Source of the DNA: Neocallimastix lanati (nom. inval.)
Lineage: Eukaryota > Neocallimastigomycota > Neocallimastigomycetes > Neocallimastigales > Neocallimastigaceae
Direction: 5' to 3'
DNA length: 64,000 bases
NCBI GenBank assembly: GCA_016946835.1
Contig: JACVTC010000147.1
Coordinates: 23,501-87,500 of the forward strand
Shown: in pieces, positions 1-24,086 of the stretch
Layout of the letters: the number at the start of each line of letters is the position of its first letter
Numbering within the stretch: the stretch's first letter is position 1
Program-made: the position numbers and the translations under genes
Notes under the pieces: generated by a model
Told to the model about the DNA's origin: nothing
Seen by the model: the letters and a program-made list of their open reading frames with translations, nothing else
The model's database searches: none

Positions 1-2201
1 TTAATTTTATACTTTAAAAAAAAAAAAAAATTTAAAATTTTTTAAATATATTTTTTAAATATATAAATATACATATGTTTCTATCAATAAAATACATATA
101 TGTATATTTATATATAATAATTTTTTTTCTTTTTAATTTTTTATAAAAAAAAAAAAAAAAAAAGAATTATAAAAAAGAAAAAATGAATTCCTTTTATATA
201 ATCTTTTGTTAATTTTAATTTTATAATAATGTTTCTTTTCTTTGAATTAAATCTTTCCATTTAATTATTTTTAATTAACTTAAAATGTTATTTTTATAAA
301 GTATTTTAATTTATGGTTTTTTGATTTACAACAGTAATAATATCCATTCATTAAACTTTATTTCTAACAAAATGGAAAAAAAACTTTATTTAATATAAAT
401 TTAGGATTAAAATTTTAGGTGTCAACTAATGAATACAATACTTTTAATTTATTTTTTATATTGGTTGGAAGATATATCAAATGGGCCATTTACCAAATAC
501 ATATATCAATGAATATCATGAAATTTAAATAATTCCAATATAATCATTATATTAGAATTAAATAAATGCATTTGTTATATCTAAATAAATAAAGTATTCT
601 ATATTCCTATTAAGGCATATAAATTGAAAAAAAAAGAATTATAAAATTATTAAAAGTATTTATTTGTCATAAAATAAACAAAATTTAATATAATTAAATA
701 AAAATTATATAAAAACTTTTATTAATTAAGTCTACATATATTAGATTATATTCATAATAGATCATCTTTTATTAATATATTAGAATAATATATTAGAAAT
801 GAATGGAAATAAAGTAAAAAAAAAAAAAAAAAAAAAAAGAAAATCGAAAAACCTTTTAAATATTAAAAAAAAAAAAAAAAAAGTAAAAATAAAAAGTTAA
901 GACATGATATATATATTTATTTATTATGTTTTTTTTTTTTTATTTAAATAGAAACATGTCAATTTAAATTTAAATTGAACCATATATACAGTGTATGTGT
1001 TGCTATGATTAATATGGGAAATTGACTTGACTTAAAACCTTTTTACTCTTTCTATAAAATATTGAATTTATAAAACATTTGAATTCTATATATATATATA
1101 TAAATAATAAAGAATAAATATTAAATAATAATAAAAAGAGCATTTATTAATAATTAATTTATAATAAATAATAAATAGTAAATAATGAAATAATTAAATA
1201 ATGTATATATATATAATATATAATATAACATAATTATAAAATTTCATATTAATAATTCCCCTAATTTTTATTAATTAAAAATTGTATTAGTAATTAAACT
1301 AATTAATAATTTAATATTCTATAGTAAAATTATGAATTTTTTTTTTTAAAAGAATCAAAAAATATTAACAAAAAAAAATTTTTTTATTTTTGACCGACTT
1401 TTAACACCGCACAAGTACCATTTAAATATATAAATATATTTAAAACAATTATATAATTTAATGAAAAGAGAGAAAGAATACTAAAATTTTATTAATGACT
1501 GTTATTATTTAAATATTAAATTGTTCCTTATTTTGCTCTTTTTATCCTATTATTTTATTCATCTCTAAATAAGTTAAAATAAATAAAATCAATAAAATCA
1601 ACAAAAACAAGTACAAACAAGTAAAAAAGATTTCATTTCATCTCTAAATAAATTAAAATAAATAAAATCAACATAAACAAGTACAAACAAGTACAAACAA
1701 TTAAAAAAAAAAAAAAAAAGATTTAATTAAAGAAATGGAAAATAAAAATTAGATACAAAATAAATACAAAATTTATTTTAATAGTAAATAAGCTTTTACT
1801 CCCTAAAATATAATAAATTGGATTTTTTTTTTTTTTTTCATTAAATTAAATCCAAATTAAAAATTTTTTTTAAGTTTTAAACCTCATAAATTGATGAAAA
1901 TGATGAATTAACATTAATAATGGAATAAATAGATAATGGAATCAATAATGGAATAATTGAATAACAGATAATAAATATTAAATATTGAATAATAAATAAT
2001 TAAATAATTAAATAATCAATAATAAATAAATTGAATAATGGAATAATTGAATAATAAAAAGAGTATTTAAGTTTAATTAATCTCTTTTAATAATTAAATA
2101 AATATTTTATTATTTTTTGTTATAGTTGCTGTAACTGGTTGCTGTTATAAAATGAAATACCATCTGAATTTACATTCTATCAAGTAGAAGAAATTAAAAA
2201 A

Positions 2202-2238
<37 letters not shown>

Positions 2239-2633
2239 AAGAGAATACAAATAACAAATATATAATAAAAAATAAAAAAAAGTTTAAATGTTTTAAATAT
2301 AAAACAATAATTGGGGATACAACATAATTATATAAAGTAATGGAATTTTTTTTTTTTAAATAATATTCAATGAATAATTACACAGTGAATATTATTAAAG
2401 ATTAAAGAAAATAAAATAATAAAATAATGAAATAAAAAAAAAATAAAAAAAAAATAATATTATTGTTAAACTTTTAATAATTTGATATGAAATCTTTTTA
2501 AACTATTTTAAATAGTTATAAAATAGAAATATTTTGATAATAAAAAATCATAATTTGATTAATAAGATTAATGATATTATTATTAATTATTAATTATTGA
2601 ACAATTTAATATTTATTATGTAATGAAAAATAA

Positions 2634-2668
<35 letters not shown>

Positions 2669-4769
2669 AAAGAATAATAAAATAAAAAAAAATAGTATAT
2701 TTATTTTGATTGATTAAAAATATTATATATATCATTAATTAATAAAAAAATAATAATTATAATAATAATTATAATAATAATGATAAAAATAATGATAATA
2801 ATAATTAAAGGTTTATTAATAATAATATAAAGTTAATTAATAAACATAAAAGGTTTTATTAATAATAATTAAAAGTTTAATAATAATAATAATAAAATGA
2901 ATAGTAATATTAAATTTGTATAATTTTATTATTACTCATTACTTTATTGCCATTTTAAAATAATTAATTTTCTCTGCTTTTATGACTTTGTGTTCATTTT
3001 TTTTTTGTTTATTAAAACAAAACAAAAACAAAAAAAAAATTTTTTTTTTTCTTTTTTATTATATTAAATTATTATATTATTATATTTAATTAATATAAAA
3101 AAAATTATTTTTAATGAAAATCATATAATTAGAGAATACTCCCAATTCCTATTTCTATGATCTCTTTTCAAATTCTATTCCCATTATAAATTATATTCTG
3201 TGCTGAAAGGAGAAAAAAGTTAAAAAAAAAAAAAAAAAAAAAATAAAGAATTAAGTTTAATATTATAATTATTATCTAATTTATAATAATTATTTATTAT
3301 CTATTTGTTATTATTTTTTTTAATATTATTAAATTAAGAAAATTATTTTTTTGTTATTTAATTATTTAATAGTGAAATATTTTAATTATCTTTTATTAAT
3401 TTCATTATTATTTAAAATTTATTTTCCAATTTTTATTTAATAAAACCAATATTTACTTATTTCATTATTTCATTATTTAAAATTTAAGCATTAATTTATT
3501 TATTAAATTATTTATATATTTATCTACTAATTAATTAAATTACTTGGTATTTTAATATAAAAATGAATTGTATATATATTATTTTTTGTGTGACTAATAA
3601 TACTTTCCATTTATAGGATAAATCCTTCTATAACTAAAATAAATATAAAGAAAAAAATTCTTTTTTCTTTCATTTCTGTATATAAAATAGATAATAATAA
3701 TAATAATAATAAATTATATTTATTTTACAGATTTAGGTTTCATTTCGTTTGAATTACTGAAATATAATAAATTTTATTATTTTAAATAATCATTTGTAAA
3801 AATGGAAAAAGAGTTGATTATGCAACATGCTGATAGTGCCATAATGTTTTGATAAAGGATAATAATAATGAAATATAAAAAAAAAATAAAATTGTATTAA
3901 TAATAAAGAATGGATAATGATATACAGCTCAAAAGTTCGATGCACTTTTGTTGGGATTTATTTATTAAATTTATTAGTTTATTATTTATTTATTTAATTT
4001 TATTTAAAAACTACATATATTTAAAAAGGCTATTTAATAACTTTCTTATATTTTTAATTACAAACTAACTAAACATTACTAAACATAATATAACTTTTAA
4101 TCTTAACTAGACTTAAAAAAACAACTTTACGACAGCGACATTTCTCTTAATTCAGAGAAATGCTTTATTTTTATGATATTTAGTTATAATTAACTATTTA
4201 ATTAATTGTTCTTGTGATTAAAATAAACTATTAATAATTATTATTTAAGGAAATATTTAATAACTGTATATAAATAAATATAAAATAATAAGAATATAAT
4301 TGAAACATTGATTTATGCTATAAAATTTATTATTAATTATAAATATAATTAATATATAGAAATCAAGCCACATATTGAAATTGTTGTAAAATCATTAGAT
4401 TTAAATTTGATTTATGACATTAATTTATGTTTGAATAATAAAAACTAATTTTATATTAATTAAGGTTTGAATATTTCATTTTATATCAATAATTATTATT
4501 ATTAATTTATTAAATTATAATGATTATTCATTTTTCTCTTTATCATCGAAAAAGATAAAAAAAAAAAAAAAAAAAAGATAAAAAAGATAAAGGTAAAATG
4601 GAAAAATGGAAAAAATGGAAAAAAAAAAATTTAAATATTAATATTATTCTTTATGATAATTTTTCTGTATATTTATTTATACTTGAATATATAGTAAAAT
4701 AATAGTGATTGAAAATTGATTTTATTTGAAGAATTATAATTAAATGAAAAGAGAAATTATTGAAAATAA
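1..4769. other. Intergenic AT-rich DNA without a supported gene
   Basis: No open reading frame, tRNA-like arm or protein similarity is visible. It holds poly(A)/poly(T) runs, short AAT and AATA repeats, and scattered copies of a short motif around AAAAAGAG (near 1,131 and 2,053) that recurs beside heptanucleotide arrays elsewhere. A dispersed repeat of about 90 bp at 4,388-4,482 has an inverted copy at 42,517-42,604. Confidence 0.6.
4388..4482 (+). repeat. Dispersed repeat, inverted partner at 42,517-42,604
   Basis: This stretch, which includes TTATGACATTAATTTATG, matches the reverse complement of 42,517-42,604 at roughly 90% by eye, with only scattered substitutions and one-base indels. It has no coding potential. 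It may be a piece of an unrecognised repeat family. Confidence 0.7.
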
Positions 4770-5105
4770 ATATATAAATATGTTATTAAATAATAAATAA
4801 ATATGTTATTAAATAATAAATAATAAATAATTGAATAATAAATAATAAATAATTTAATAATAAATAATAAATAAATAAATAATTAACTATTAAATAATAA
4901 ATAATTGAATAATAAATAATTGAATAATAAATAATTGAATAATAAATAATAATTAGTAAATAATAATAAAAAGAGTATTTATTAATAAATAAAAAATTAT
5001 AATAATTAAATAATAAATAATAAATAATAAATAATAAATAAATAAATAATAATTAATAAATAATAAATAATAAATAATAATTAATAAATAATAAATAATG
5101 AAATA
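4770..5105. repeat. TAATAAA heptanucleotide array
   Basis: Imperfect tandem AATAAAT/TAATAAA units, interrupted by TTGAATAATAA variants and one copy of the AAAAAGAGTATTTATTAATAA motif near 4,970. Confidence 0.85.
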
Positions 5106-5224
5106 ATTTTTTTTTTTTTATTAGACATAGAGAATACTTTATTTAATTTATAATAATAATAAAATAACATGATTTAAATGAAAAATAAAAAATAAAATAC
5201 ATAAAATGAAATATTATATATTAT

Positions 5225-6353
5225 ATAATTATAAAAGTGCGTTAGAAGCAATAGTTTCTAACTTTCCCCTATTTATTGATGATAACACCACGTGCATTAT
5301 TGCGAGTAATAATTTCAGTATTAGTATTATCAACCGAATCTGTATCAGATCTTTCACCGAGAGGTGAATATCCATGCCTTAATCATTTCGACGTCGACGC
5401 TCTTAGCAACGGTAGATTCAATAGATTCAACGGAATACCATTTTCATCATCAATCTAAAAAAGATCGACAAATTAATGGTATCAGGTTTGTTAAAAACTC
5501 CTCAATTTCTAAAAAATACGGAAGAGTCGACGAAGTTGAACTCTGTTTAAAAATATTGTCTACTAATTGCCATTGTTCTCCCATCTTTAAGTTTAATTGT
5601 TTTTTTTTTTTTTATATATTGAACGCCCGCCAAGAAGAGCACTCAATATATATATAAAAATAATAAATATTATTATTATAATCCTTTTTTTTTTTTTTTT
5701 TCTGAATCTAAAGAAACATCCAAGGATTTTTGTTCAATTATCATTGCAAAGTTCAAAAAAGAGATCATTCTAGAAAAGGGATAAAGATTTATTTCTGTAA
5801 ATTTTCCAATTCTTTATAGGAAAAAGATCCAGTGAGAAAAGCTAGGTACACTAAACATTACAACATGGGCAACTTTTAGGGCAATCTTCTAAGACTATTT
5901 TTTTTCTTTTAATGGAAATACTAAGGTCAAATTTTAAAGTGACACCTAATTCGAGAAAATCTAAAAGAATCCTAATTGATACTTAGGATATTGAAATGTT
6001 TAAGTCTTTAATTTTTGAAGTAAATCTAAAATCATTCTCTTTGTAAATAATTGTTTTTTTTTTTTTTTTTTTTTTTTTTTACCATTTAATTTCTTATCCA
6101 AAGTTCTTGATTTTTTTTTTATAGCTTTTTGAGGATGTGAAGACATCTCTTTACATCTCTTTCCCAATAAAACTTTTTTTTTTTTTTTTTTTAATTTCAC
6201 TTTTTTTTTTTTTAATTTTTTAATTTCACTTTTTTTTTTTTTTTTTTTTTTTTACCATTTCATTTCTTATCCAAAGTTCTTGATTCCTTAGTCCATGAAG
6301 TTAATGTGACATAGTAAGAATAGTATTAGTGAGATGATTTAATAATTCATGAT

Positions 6354-6387
<34 letters not shown>

Positions 6388-6554
6388 CCATTTTCTAAAT
6401 AAAGCAGCGTAATTGAGATATAGCACCATAGACAGCTGAAAGAGGTGGTATTTTTCAATTCACGAGTAATATCTTCATCATAGAGAACTAACATAAAAAA
6501 TGACAAGATTTAAATTAAAAATCCATAACTTCAATAAAAGTTCCTCTGTTAAAT

Positions 6555-6599
<45 letters not shown>

Positions 6600-7237
6600 A
6601 GTTTTAGAGAGCATCTGTTCTTATTTGAACCAAAGAGAAAAGGTGTATAACTATTAAAAACAAGACTGACTAGACTAATAAGATTAATGGAAAATTAAAA
6701 TATATTTCTTCAATGGGAGAGGAATAGATTTATTTATAAGAAATCCAAAAAGTATGAATTTAATTTGACATTTAAATGACCTGTTAAATTTGGATTGTAT
6801 AGGGTTTCAATTGATAAAAAGATTCCTCAAAAGGAATTCACCAAGATAAAGAGTTATAGTTTTCAGTTTTTTAGTGCAATTTTGTTGTTATTACCAATAA
6901 AGATAGATAGATAGATAGATAGATAGATCTTTGTTAATTTATCGGTTTAATAAAGTTAATCGATTTTAACAATAAGAGTAGCACACTTATAATTAATTCC
7001 AAAAGTCATTTCAATTTTTTTTTTTTTTTTTAATAGATTTATTTATGAACCTTATTCAAAAATTTTCTTAAAAGAGCTTGTTTAGAATGGAGCAACTTAA
7101 AACAATACCATCGGCAAAAAGTTCCAACACCACAACAATATTAAAAATTCTAAATATATACACCATACTTAATTACCATCCTCCAGTGATACATTATTAA
7201 TGAACAAACAAATTGAATAAAATAGGAGAAAGAGGGT
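5225..7237 (-). mobile_element. LINE remnant A: 5'-truncated reverse transcriptase and C-terminal region
   Basis: On the minus strand, frameshifted pieces of a non-LTR retrotransposon ORF2 follow one another in the expected order. The reverse transcriptase block PLSPILFNLF is at about 7,205-7,234, and the catalytic box reads FADG instead of FADD at about 7,104-7,120. A Cys-rich motif, EDCPKSCPCC, is at 5,861-5,890, and the C-terminal piece EEFLTNLIPLICRSFLD is near 5,454-5,510. The element stops abruptly inside the RT domain at about 7,237, typical of 5' truncation. Poly(T) runs, stops and frameshifts break it throughout, so it is dead. The last 430 bp are repeated at 48,060-48,540 in remnant C. 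Assignment to non-LTR elements is firm; the clade is not determined. Confidence 0.85.
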
Positions 7238-7454
7238 AATAAAATAATAATTAAAATAATTAAATAATTGAAAAATAATCAATAACAATCATCAATCAGC
7301 AATCAGCAATAACAATCATCAATAGATTTATAATAAATAAATTTTTTTTTTTTTTATCTATAGAACTCTACTATAATATCTACAGAATATAAATTTTTTT
7401 TTTTTTTTTAAAAAAATTTTTTATATATATTTATATATTTTATTTTTATTTTTA

Positions 7455-7485
<31 letters not shown>

Positions 7486-7892
7486 TTATTTATTATAATT
7501 ATAATAGTAATTGAATGAATTTGAAATGGTGAAAAGAAAGGAAAGAGAAAAAAAAAAATAATAAAAATTAAAAAAAAAAAAAAAAAAAAAAAATAAAATA
7601 TAATAAAAAATAAATTGTATATAGAATAATTATTTAAAATGATTAAAAATATATGTATATAAAATGAAATTAATATATTTATATATATATTAATAATAAA
7701 AACTAAAACAAAGTAAAATAATAAAATAATAATAAAAATAAAAAAAAAAATAAAAATAAAAATAAAAAAGGTTTTATTAATATATATATAATATAATATA
7801 GTTTTTTTTTTTTTAAAAAAATTTATTTATTTATTTATTTATTTATTTTTTCTTATCTAATATAAAATATAAATTATAATAAAAAATTTAAC

Positions 7893-7939
<47 letters not shown>

Positions 7940-8120
7940 CTATTATGTATTTTTTTAATAAATATTAAAGAAAAATAAAATGGTACTATTATTTTTTATT
8001 ATTATTGTTGCTATTGTTATTAGAATGTATTGTGAATATTAATCGTTAGGTTGACATTACTACTCTGTTTAACTTTATTTTTTTTTTATTCTTTTTTTTT
8101 TTTTTTTTTTTGTTCTTTCC
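7238..8120. other. 3' flank of CFT1, no gene seen
   Basis: AT-rich spacer between LINE remnant A and the CFT1 stop codon, with a TTTTTA hexamer run near 7,435-7,490, a TTTA run near 7,825-7,850 and a poly(T) run near 7,893-7,935. The CFT1 polyadenylation site presumably lies here, but no signal stands out from the background. Confidence 0.5.
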
Positions 8121-19246
<11,126 letters not shown>

Positions 19247-19373
19247 TTTAATTAATGTTTAATTAATACGAAATTTAAAAATACTATTTCATTCTTCTAT
19301 TTTTATAATTTTACTATTATTATTATTAATATTATTTAATAATAATAAAGTATTTTTTGATTAAAAAAATGTA

Positions 19374-19414
<41 letters not shown>

Positions 19415-19970
19415 TCAAATCATTAATAAATTATAATTTAATTATATGGAATAGAATTAATCACATGAAAACATAAATCTATGAAGAAATAAAAGTTCAT
19501 TATTTTTTAAATACTTAAAAATTTTAATAAATATTATAAATATTGGAGTTAATGATAAATTATTATCATATTTTATTTTATATAATAAAGAATGTAGACA
19601 TTTAACAAAAAATTTTTTATTTTTAAATCTGGTAATAAAGCATAAAATATTTTGAACGTTAAAAAAATTAATATCAAAAATAATCTTTTTTAATTATTAT
19701 TAAATCATTTAAATAATAATAATAAAATAAAATAATAAAATAATAATAATAAAATAATAATAATATAATGAAAAAAATAATAAAGTGATATTAAATATTA
19801 TTTATTTTAATATTAATTTTATTTATTATTATTTTTTTTTTCTTTTCAAAATTTTATAAATTAATTATGAATTATTGTATAATAAGATGATTTAAAAAAT
19901 ATTTTTTTTTTAAATATTTTTTATTTTTTTAATATTCAATTTTTTTCTTTTTTTTTTAAATAATAATTTT

Positions 19971-20001
<31 letters not shown>

Positions 20002-20105
20002 ATTTTATAAATTATTATTTCTTTTTTTTTTTTTTTATTTTATTAAATTTTTTTTTTTTTTAAATATTTAATTTTTTTTTTTTTTTTTTTTGTTCTCTAT
20101 TCAAT
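19247..20105. other. CFT1-kinase intergenic spacer
   Basis: About 860 bp containing the CFT1 promoter side and the 3' flank of the kinase gene. It shows only poly(A)/poly(T) runs and AAT repeats; no promoter element can be told from the background. Confidence 0.5.
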
Positions 20106-20264
20106 TCAATTATTTAAATTAAGAGAAGCTCTATCTATAACATATTTAGAAACGGAATATGATCTCCAACGATTAATCATATGAACTCTTCTTACTGCTT
20201 TTTGGAAACGTTTCTTAAGCATATTGGTTCTGTATTCTTCGGATTGAAGAAGATTTGGAAGGTT

Positions 20265-20299
<35 letters not shown>

Positions 20300-22750
20300 T
20301 ATCATCATCATCATAGTCATTATCTTTTTCCTCTTCACTATCTGAACGATCATTTTTACAGCAAGAGCAAGTACTATCAGAATAAGTAGAATCATTCTTT
20401 GAATAAGGATCTTCAATTTCTTTACAATTAACGGCAGAATCATCCTTAGTTTTATTATTATTTACATCTACAATATCTTCTATCTTTTCATTTTCCTTTT
20501 CTTTTTCTTTATCATTATCTTGGTCCATTATCTTTTCCTTTTCTTTTTCATTATTCTTTACCTTTTCTTTAACCTTTTCTTTTTCATCTTTCTTTTCATC
20601 ATTCTTTACCTTTTCTTTAACTTTTTCTTTTTCATCTTTCTTTTCATTATTCTTTACCTTTTCTTTAACCTTTTCCTTTTCATTATCTTTTCCCTTTATA
20701 CCTTCTTTTTCTTTTTCTTTTTCCATTTCTTTGGTCTTAGCCATAATACTGGATACAACACTACTTAATTTGGAGATAGCATCAGAATTCTTTTTAGTTG
20801 TATTTACACTAGGTGTACTACTCTGAGTAATATCTCTTGAACTACTACTGAGGGTACTAGAATAAATGGTACCCATTCTACTTCCATGTTCAGATCTATT
20901 ATGCTTTCTTCTCTTCTTTTTACTTTGGAATGGTAATTGAGGTTCGTATTCATTATAAAATGTATTGGCAACGTAACATTCATCAGGTAAAATTTCTGGT
21001 AAATCTTCTTCATCATCCAATGGATTACTAATAATTTCATCATTAATGATTTCTTTATGACCAAGATAGGCTAGAGACATATGTCTAGTTTCTATATATT
21101 TACCAAATGCATTCTTTAAGGTCTTACTACCATTTTTACTCTTTCTATTAATTGAATTAGGTAAAGATTGAGTAGTTAATTTCTTACTTGGAGAAGGTAG
21201 TCTTTTCTCATCATCATCCTCCTCTAATGGATTTTCTTCTTCAGTAATGATATTCTTTCCTGATTGGCTTGTTATAACTTCAGTTTGCGCTTCAATGAAT
21301 TCTTCTACTTCGCTGTATGTACTGATACTACTATCCATATGAGATTTATCCATAGATTGTGGTATTGTAAGATTATTATTATTGCCAGTACCATCTATAA
21401 GAGGGACACTAAGACAAACAGTAGAACTTTCATTATCACTTTCTGGAATATTTTCAAGATGACTACTGTTATTACTTTTGGCGTATGAGGACATTACTCT
21501 TGGTTCATTGTACATATGGGTATCCTTTAATATATGATTTATATTTGAATTATCTGTATTAATACCTGTTGTCAATTGAATTTTTTGAGATATTTCATCG
21601 GCAAATGAAACACTACCAGAATTATTTACTTTAATGGAATTGATCTTATAACTATTTCCATTATTATCATTATTATTATTATTGTTTTTATTATTATTAT
21701 TATTTTTACTATTTCTATCAATACTATTAGTATTATTTATAATATTACTATTAGTATTACTTTTACTTTTACTTTTATTTTTACTATTTTTACTATTATT
21801 ACTAGTATTAATATTTCTTTTAGTTGTACTTTTAATACTTTCACTTAATTTTTTACTTCCTTTCTCACTTCCTTTCTCACTTCCTTTCTCACTCTTTGAA
21901 CTATTTTTAACTGAAGATAATCGAGAACTTGTTTTGTAAGAAGATAGTGATTTTTTATCATATTTTGGAGTTTCATTTTGTTTTTTCAAATATTTTACAT
22001 GTTTTGGACATAAATTATTAAGCCATGGATGATCTAATGCCTCATCTGCTGTAGCTCTTTTTGCTGGATCTACTTGTAATAAAGAACGAATGAAATCTTT
22101 AGCATAAGAAGATATATTATGCCAATATTTATCATCAAAAGAATAACGACCATGACATATAGCATCATATAGTTGATTGGTATCTTGAACATAGTAGAAG
22201 GGGGAGTAGCCACATAAGAGTATATAGGTAATAATACCAATACTCCATAAGTCAACTGGTTTTGAATATTTCTTACCCTTTAAAATTTCTGGGGCTAAAA
22301 ATAATAATAGAAACAAACATAAAAAAATATTAAGACATATTTCAATAACAATAATAATAATAATAATTATGAATATATATTTAAAAATAGAAAATCAATG
22401 ATTAATTAGTAAGAAATTATAGTATTTATTATTAATTATGTACATATTTCTTTCGACATAAAAAATAATATACATATATATAAACATTTAAATTTAATAT
22501 AAAAGATTATATAATTAAATTACCTGTATAACCTGGACTACCACAAATAGTTGTAAGTAATTCTGAAGGATTTTCGATAATTTTTGAAATACCAAAATCG
22601 ACCAAAACTAATTTATCCATTCCTTGGTCAATAAACAATAAATTTTCTGGTTTTATATCCTATATACATAATATATATGTGTTTATATATTTTTATAAAT
22701 ATTTATTATAGTTAATTTTAATTCATATTTTCATTTTTCTCAAAAAAAAA

Positions 22751-22788
<38 letters not shown>

Positions 22789-23058
22789 TATATATATATA
22801 TTTATGTATCACTATAATAAATTAAACTCACTCTATGTACAATGCCTTTACTATGTAAAAAGGCAACAGAAGCTATCGTCGTTGATATTATAATGGCGGC
22901 ATCACGTTCTGTAAATTTACCTTGACTACAAATTCTATTAAAAAGTTCTCCACCAGAGGCTCTGTTGTTATTAATGTTTTATTGGTGTTGATATTGATGT
23001 AATTTTTAATTATATTATATTATCCATTAAAAATATTAATAGTTTATGTAAATTTAAA

Positions 23059-23100
<42 letters not shown>

Positions 23101-23169
23101 TAATAATAATAATTAAACAACAATGAAAATTCTTTAGTTTTAAGTATTTTATAAAATTATTTATAATTG

Positions 23170-23204
<35 letters not shown>

Positions 23205-23368
23205 AAATTGGGGGATATTTCAATAGTTTTATGGATAACTAAAATCATTAATGAAAATAGCTGTGAAGTTAATATTATATTCATATATAATTTTTCTTTA
23301 TATAATAATTATTTTATTCATATTGATGGAATTTTAAAACCAAATTTAGATTATTTAATTAAATAATA

Positions 23369-23404
<36 letters not shown>

Positions 23405-23467
23405 AAATATGAAACTATTTATTTTTTATTAATCATTATTATTCCTTATGTATAAATCTTTTCACCC

Positions 23468-23531
<64 letters not shown>

Positions 23532-23794
23532 GAATTCATTAAAAAAAAAAGTATATATATACATAAATATAAAACTTACAATTCAAATACTAGATAATAT
23601 TTTGAGCGGGTTTCAAACCATTCGTATAATTTAATAATGTGTGGATGATTTATTTTATTTAAAATAGTGAGTTCACGTTTTATAAGATTTTCATTCTTTT
23701 TTATTTTTGATTTTTTTATAATTTTTATTGCACATTTTGTATTATCTTTTATTCTTATGGCTTCTTTTACTGTTCCATAAGAACCAATACCTTT

Positions 23795-23825
<31 letters not shown>

Positions 23826-24086
23826 TTATTATTAAAAAATAGATAAAATATATAATAAAAATGTAAAATAGGTTTAAATATAATGATATTTAAATTTTTA
23901 GTAATTTACGGTCTTTAATAAATGTTATTTCCTTAAAATTTAAAAATTGATTTAATAGAACATTGTATATACATATATATATATATATAAATTAGACTTA
24001 CCTATAATTTTTTGAATAGAGTATTCCTTTAACTTTTTTGGCTTCTTAGTTTTTTTTATTTTTAATAATTTTGTTAAAAAATCCAT
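20106..24086 (-). CDS. CaMK-family Ser/Thr protein kinase with long disordered C-terminal extension
   Basis: Five exons (24086-24002, 23790-23580, 22961-22832, 22659-22524, 22294-20106) join in frame to 916 aa with a TGA stop. The kinase domain spans about residues 23-280. It has the glycine loop GIGSYGTV, the ATP-site lysine in CAIK, the catalytic loop HRDIKPEN (split by intron 3), the Mg site DFGISK, and the activation segment TICGSPGYTAPEIL, which keeps the Thr that CaMK kinases phosphorylate in CaMKI-type enzymes. LWSIGIITYILLCGYSPF and HPWLNN complete the C-lobe. All key catalytic residues are present, so it should be active. Residues 281-865 are low complexity: an SEKG repeat, Asn-rich and acidic stretches, a 16-residue KEKVKEKVKN repeat and a poly-Asp run. 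The last 51 residues look folded and contain FQKAVRRVHMINRW (884-897), which has 1-5-8-14 hydrophobic spacing like a calmodulin-binding segment. It is probably a Ca2+/calmodulin-regulated kinase; other CAMK subfamilies remain possible. Confidence 0.9.
20553..20690 (-). repeat. 48-bp coding minisatellite in the kinase tail
   Basis: Nearly identical units begin at 20,553, 20,601 and 20,649, exactly 48 bp apart, each encoding 16 residues built on KEKVKEKVKN(N/D)EK. The frame is preserved, so unit number can change without breaking the protein. Confidence 0.9.

Noticed and set aside
5276-5657. Plus-strand open frames of 60 and 97 codons
   Set aside because: The segment is the 3' end of LINE remnant A read on the wrong strand; its copy at 48,060-48,540 does not preserve these frames.
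20520-21939. Plus-strand hydrophobic open frames
   Set aside because: Antisense shadows of the Lys/Glu- and Asn-rich kinase tail; the same applies to the plus-strand frames at 53,217-53,894 opposite receptor 2.
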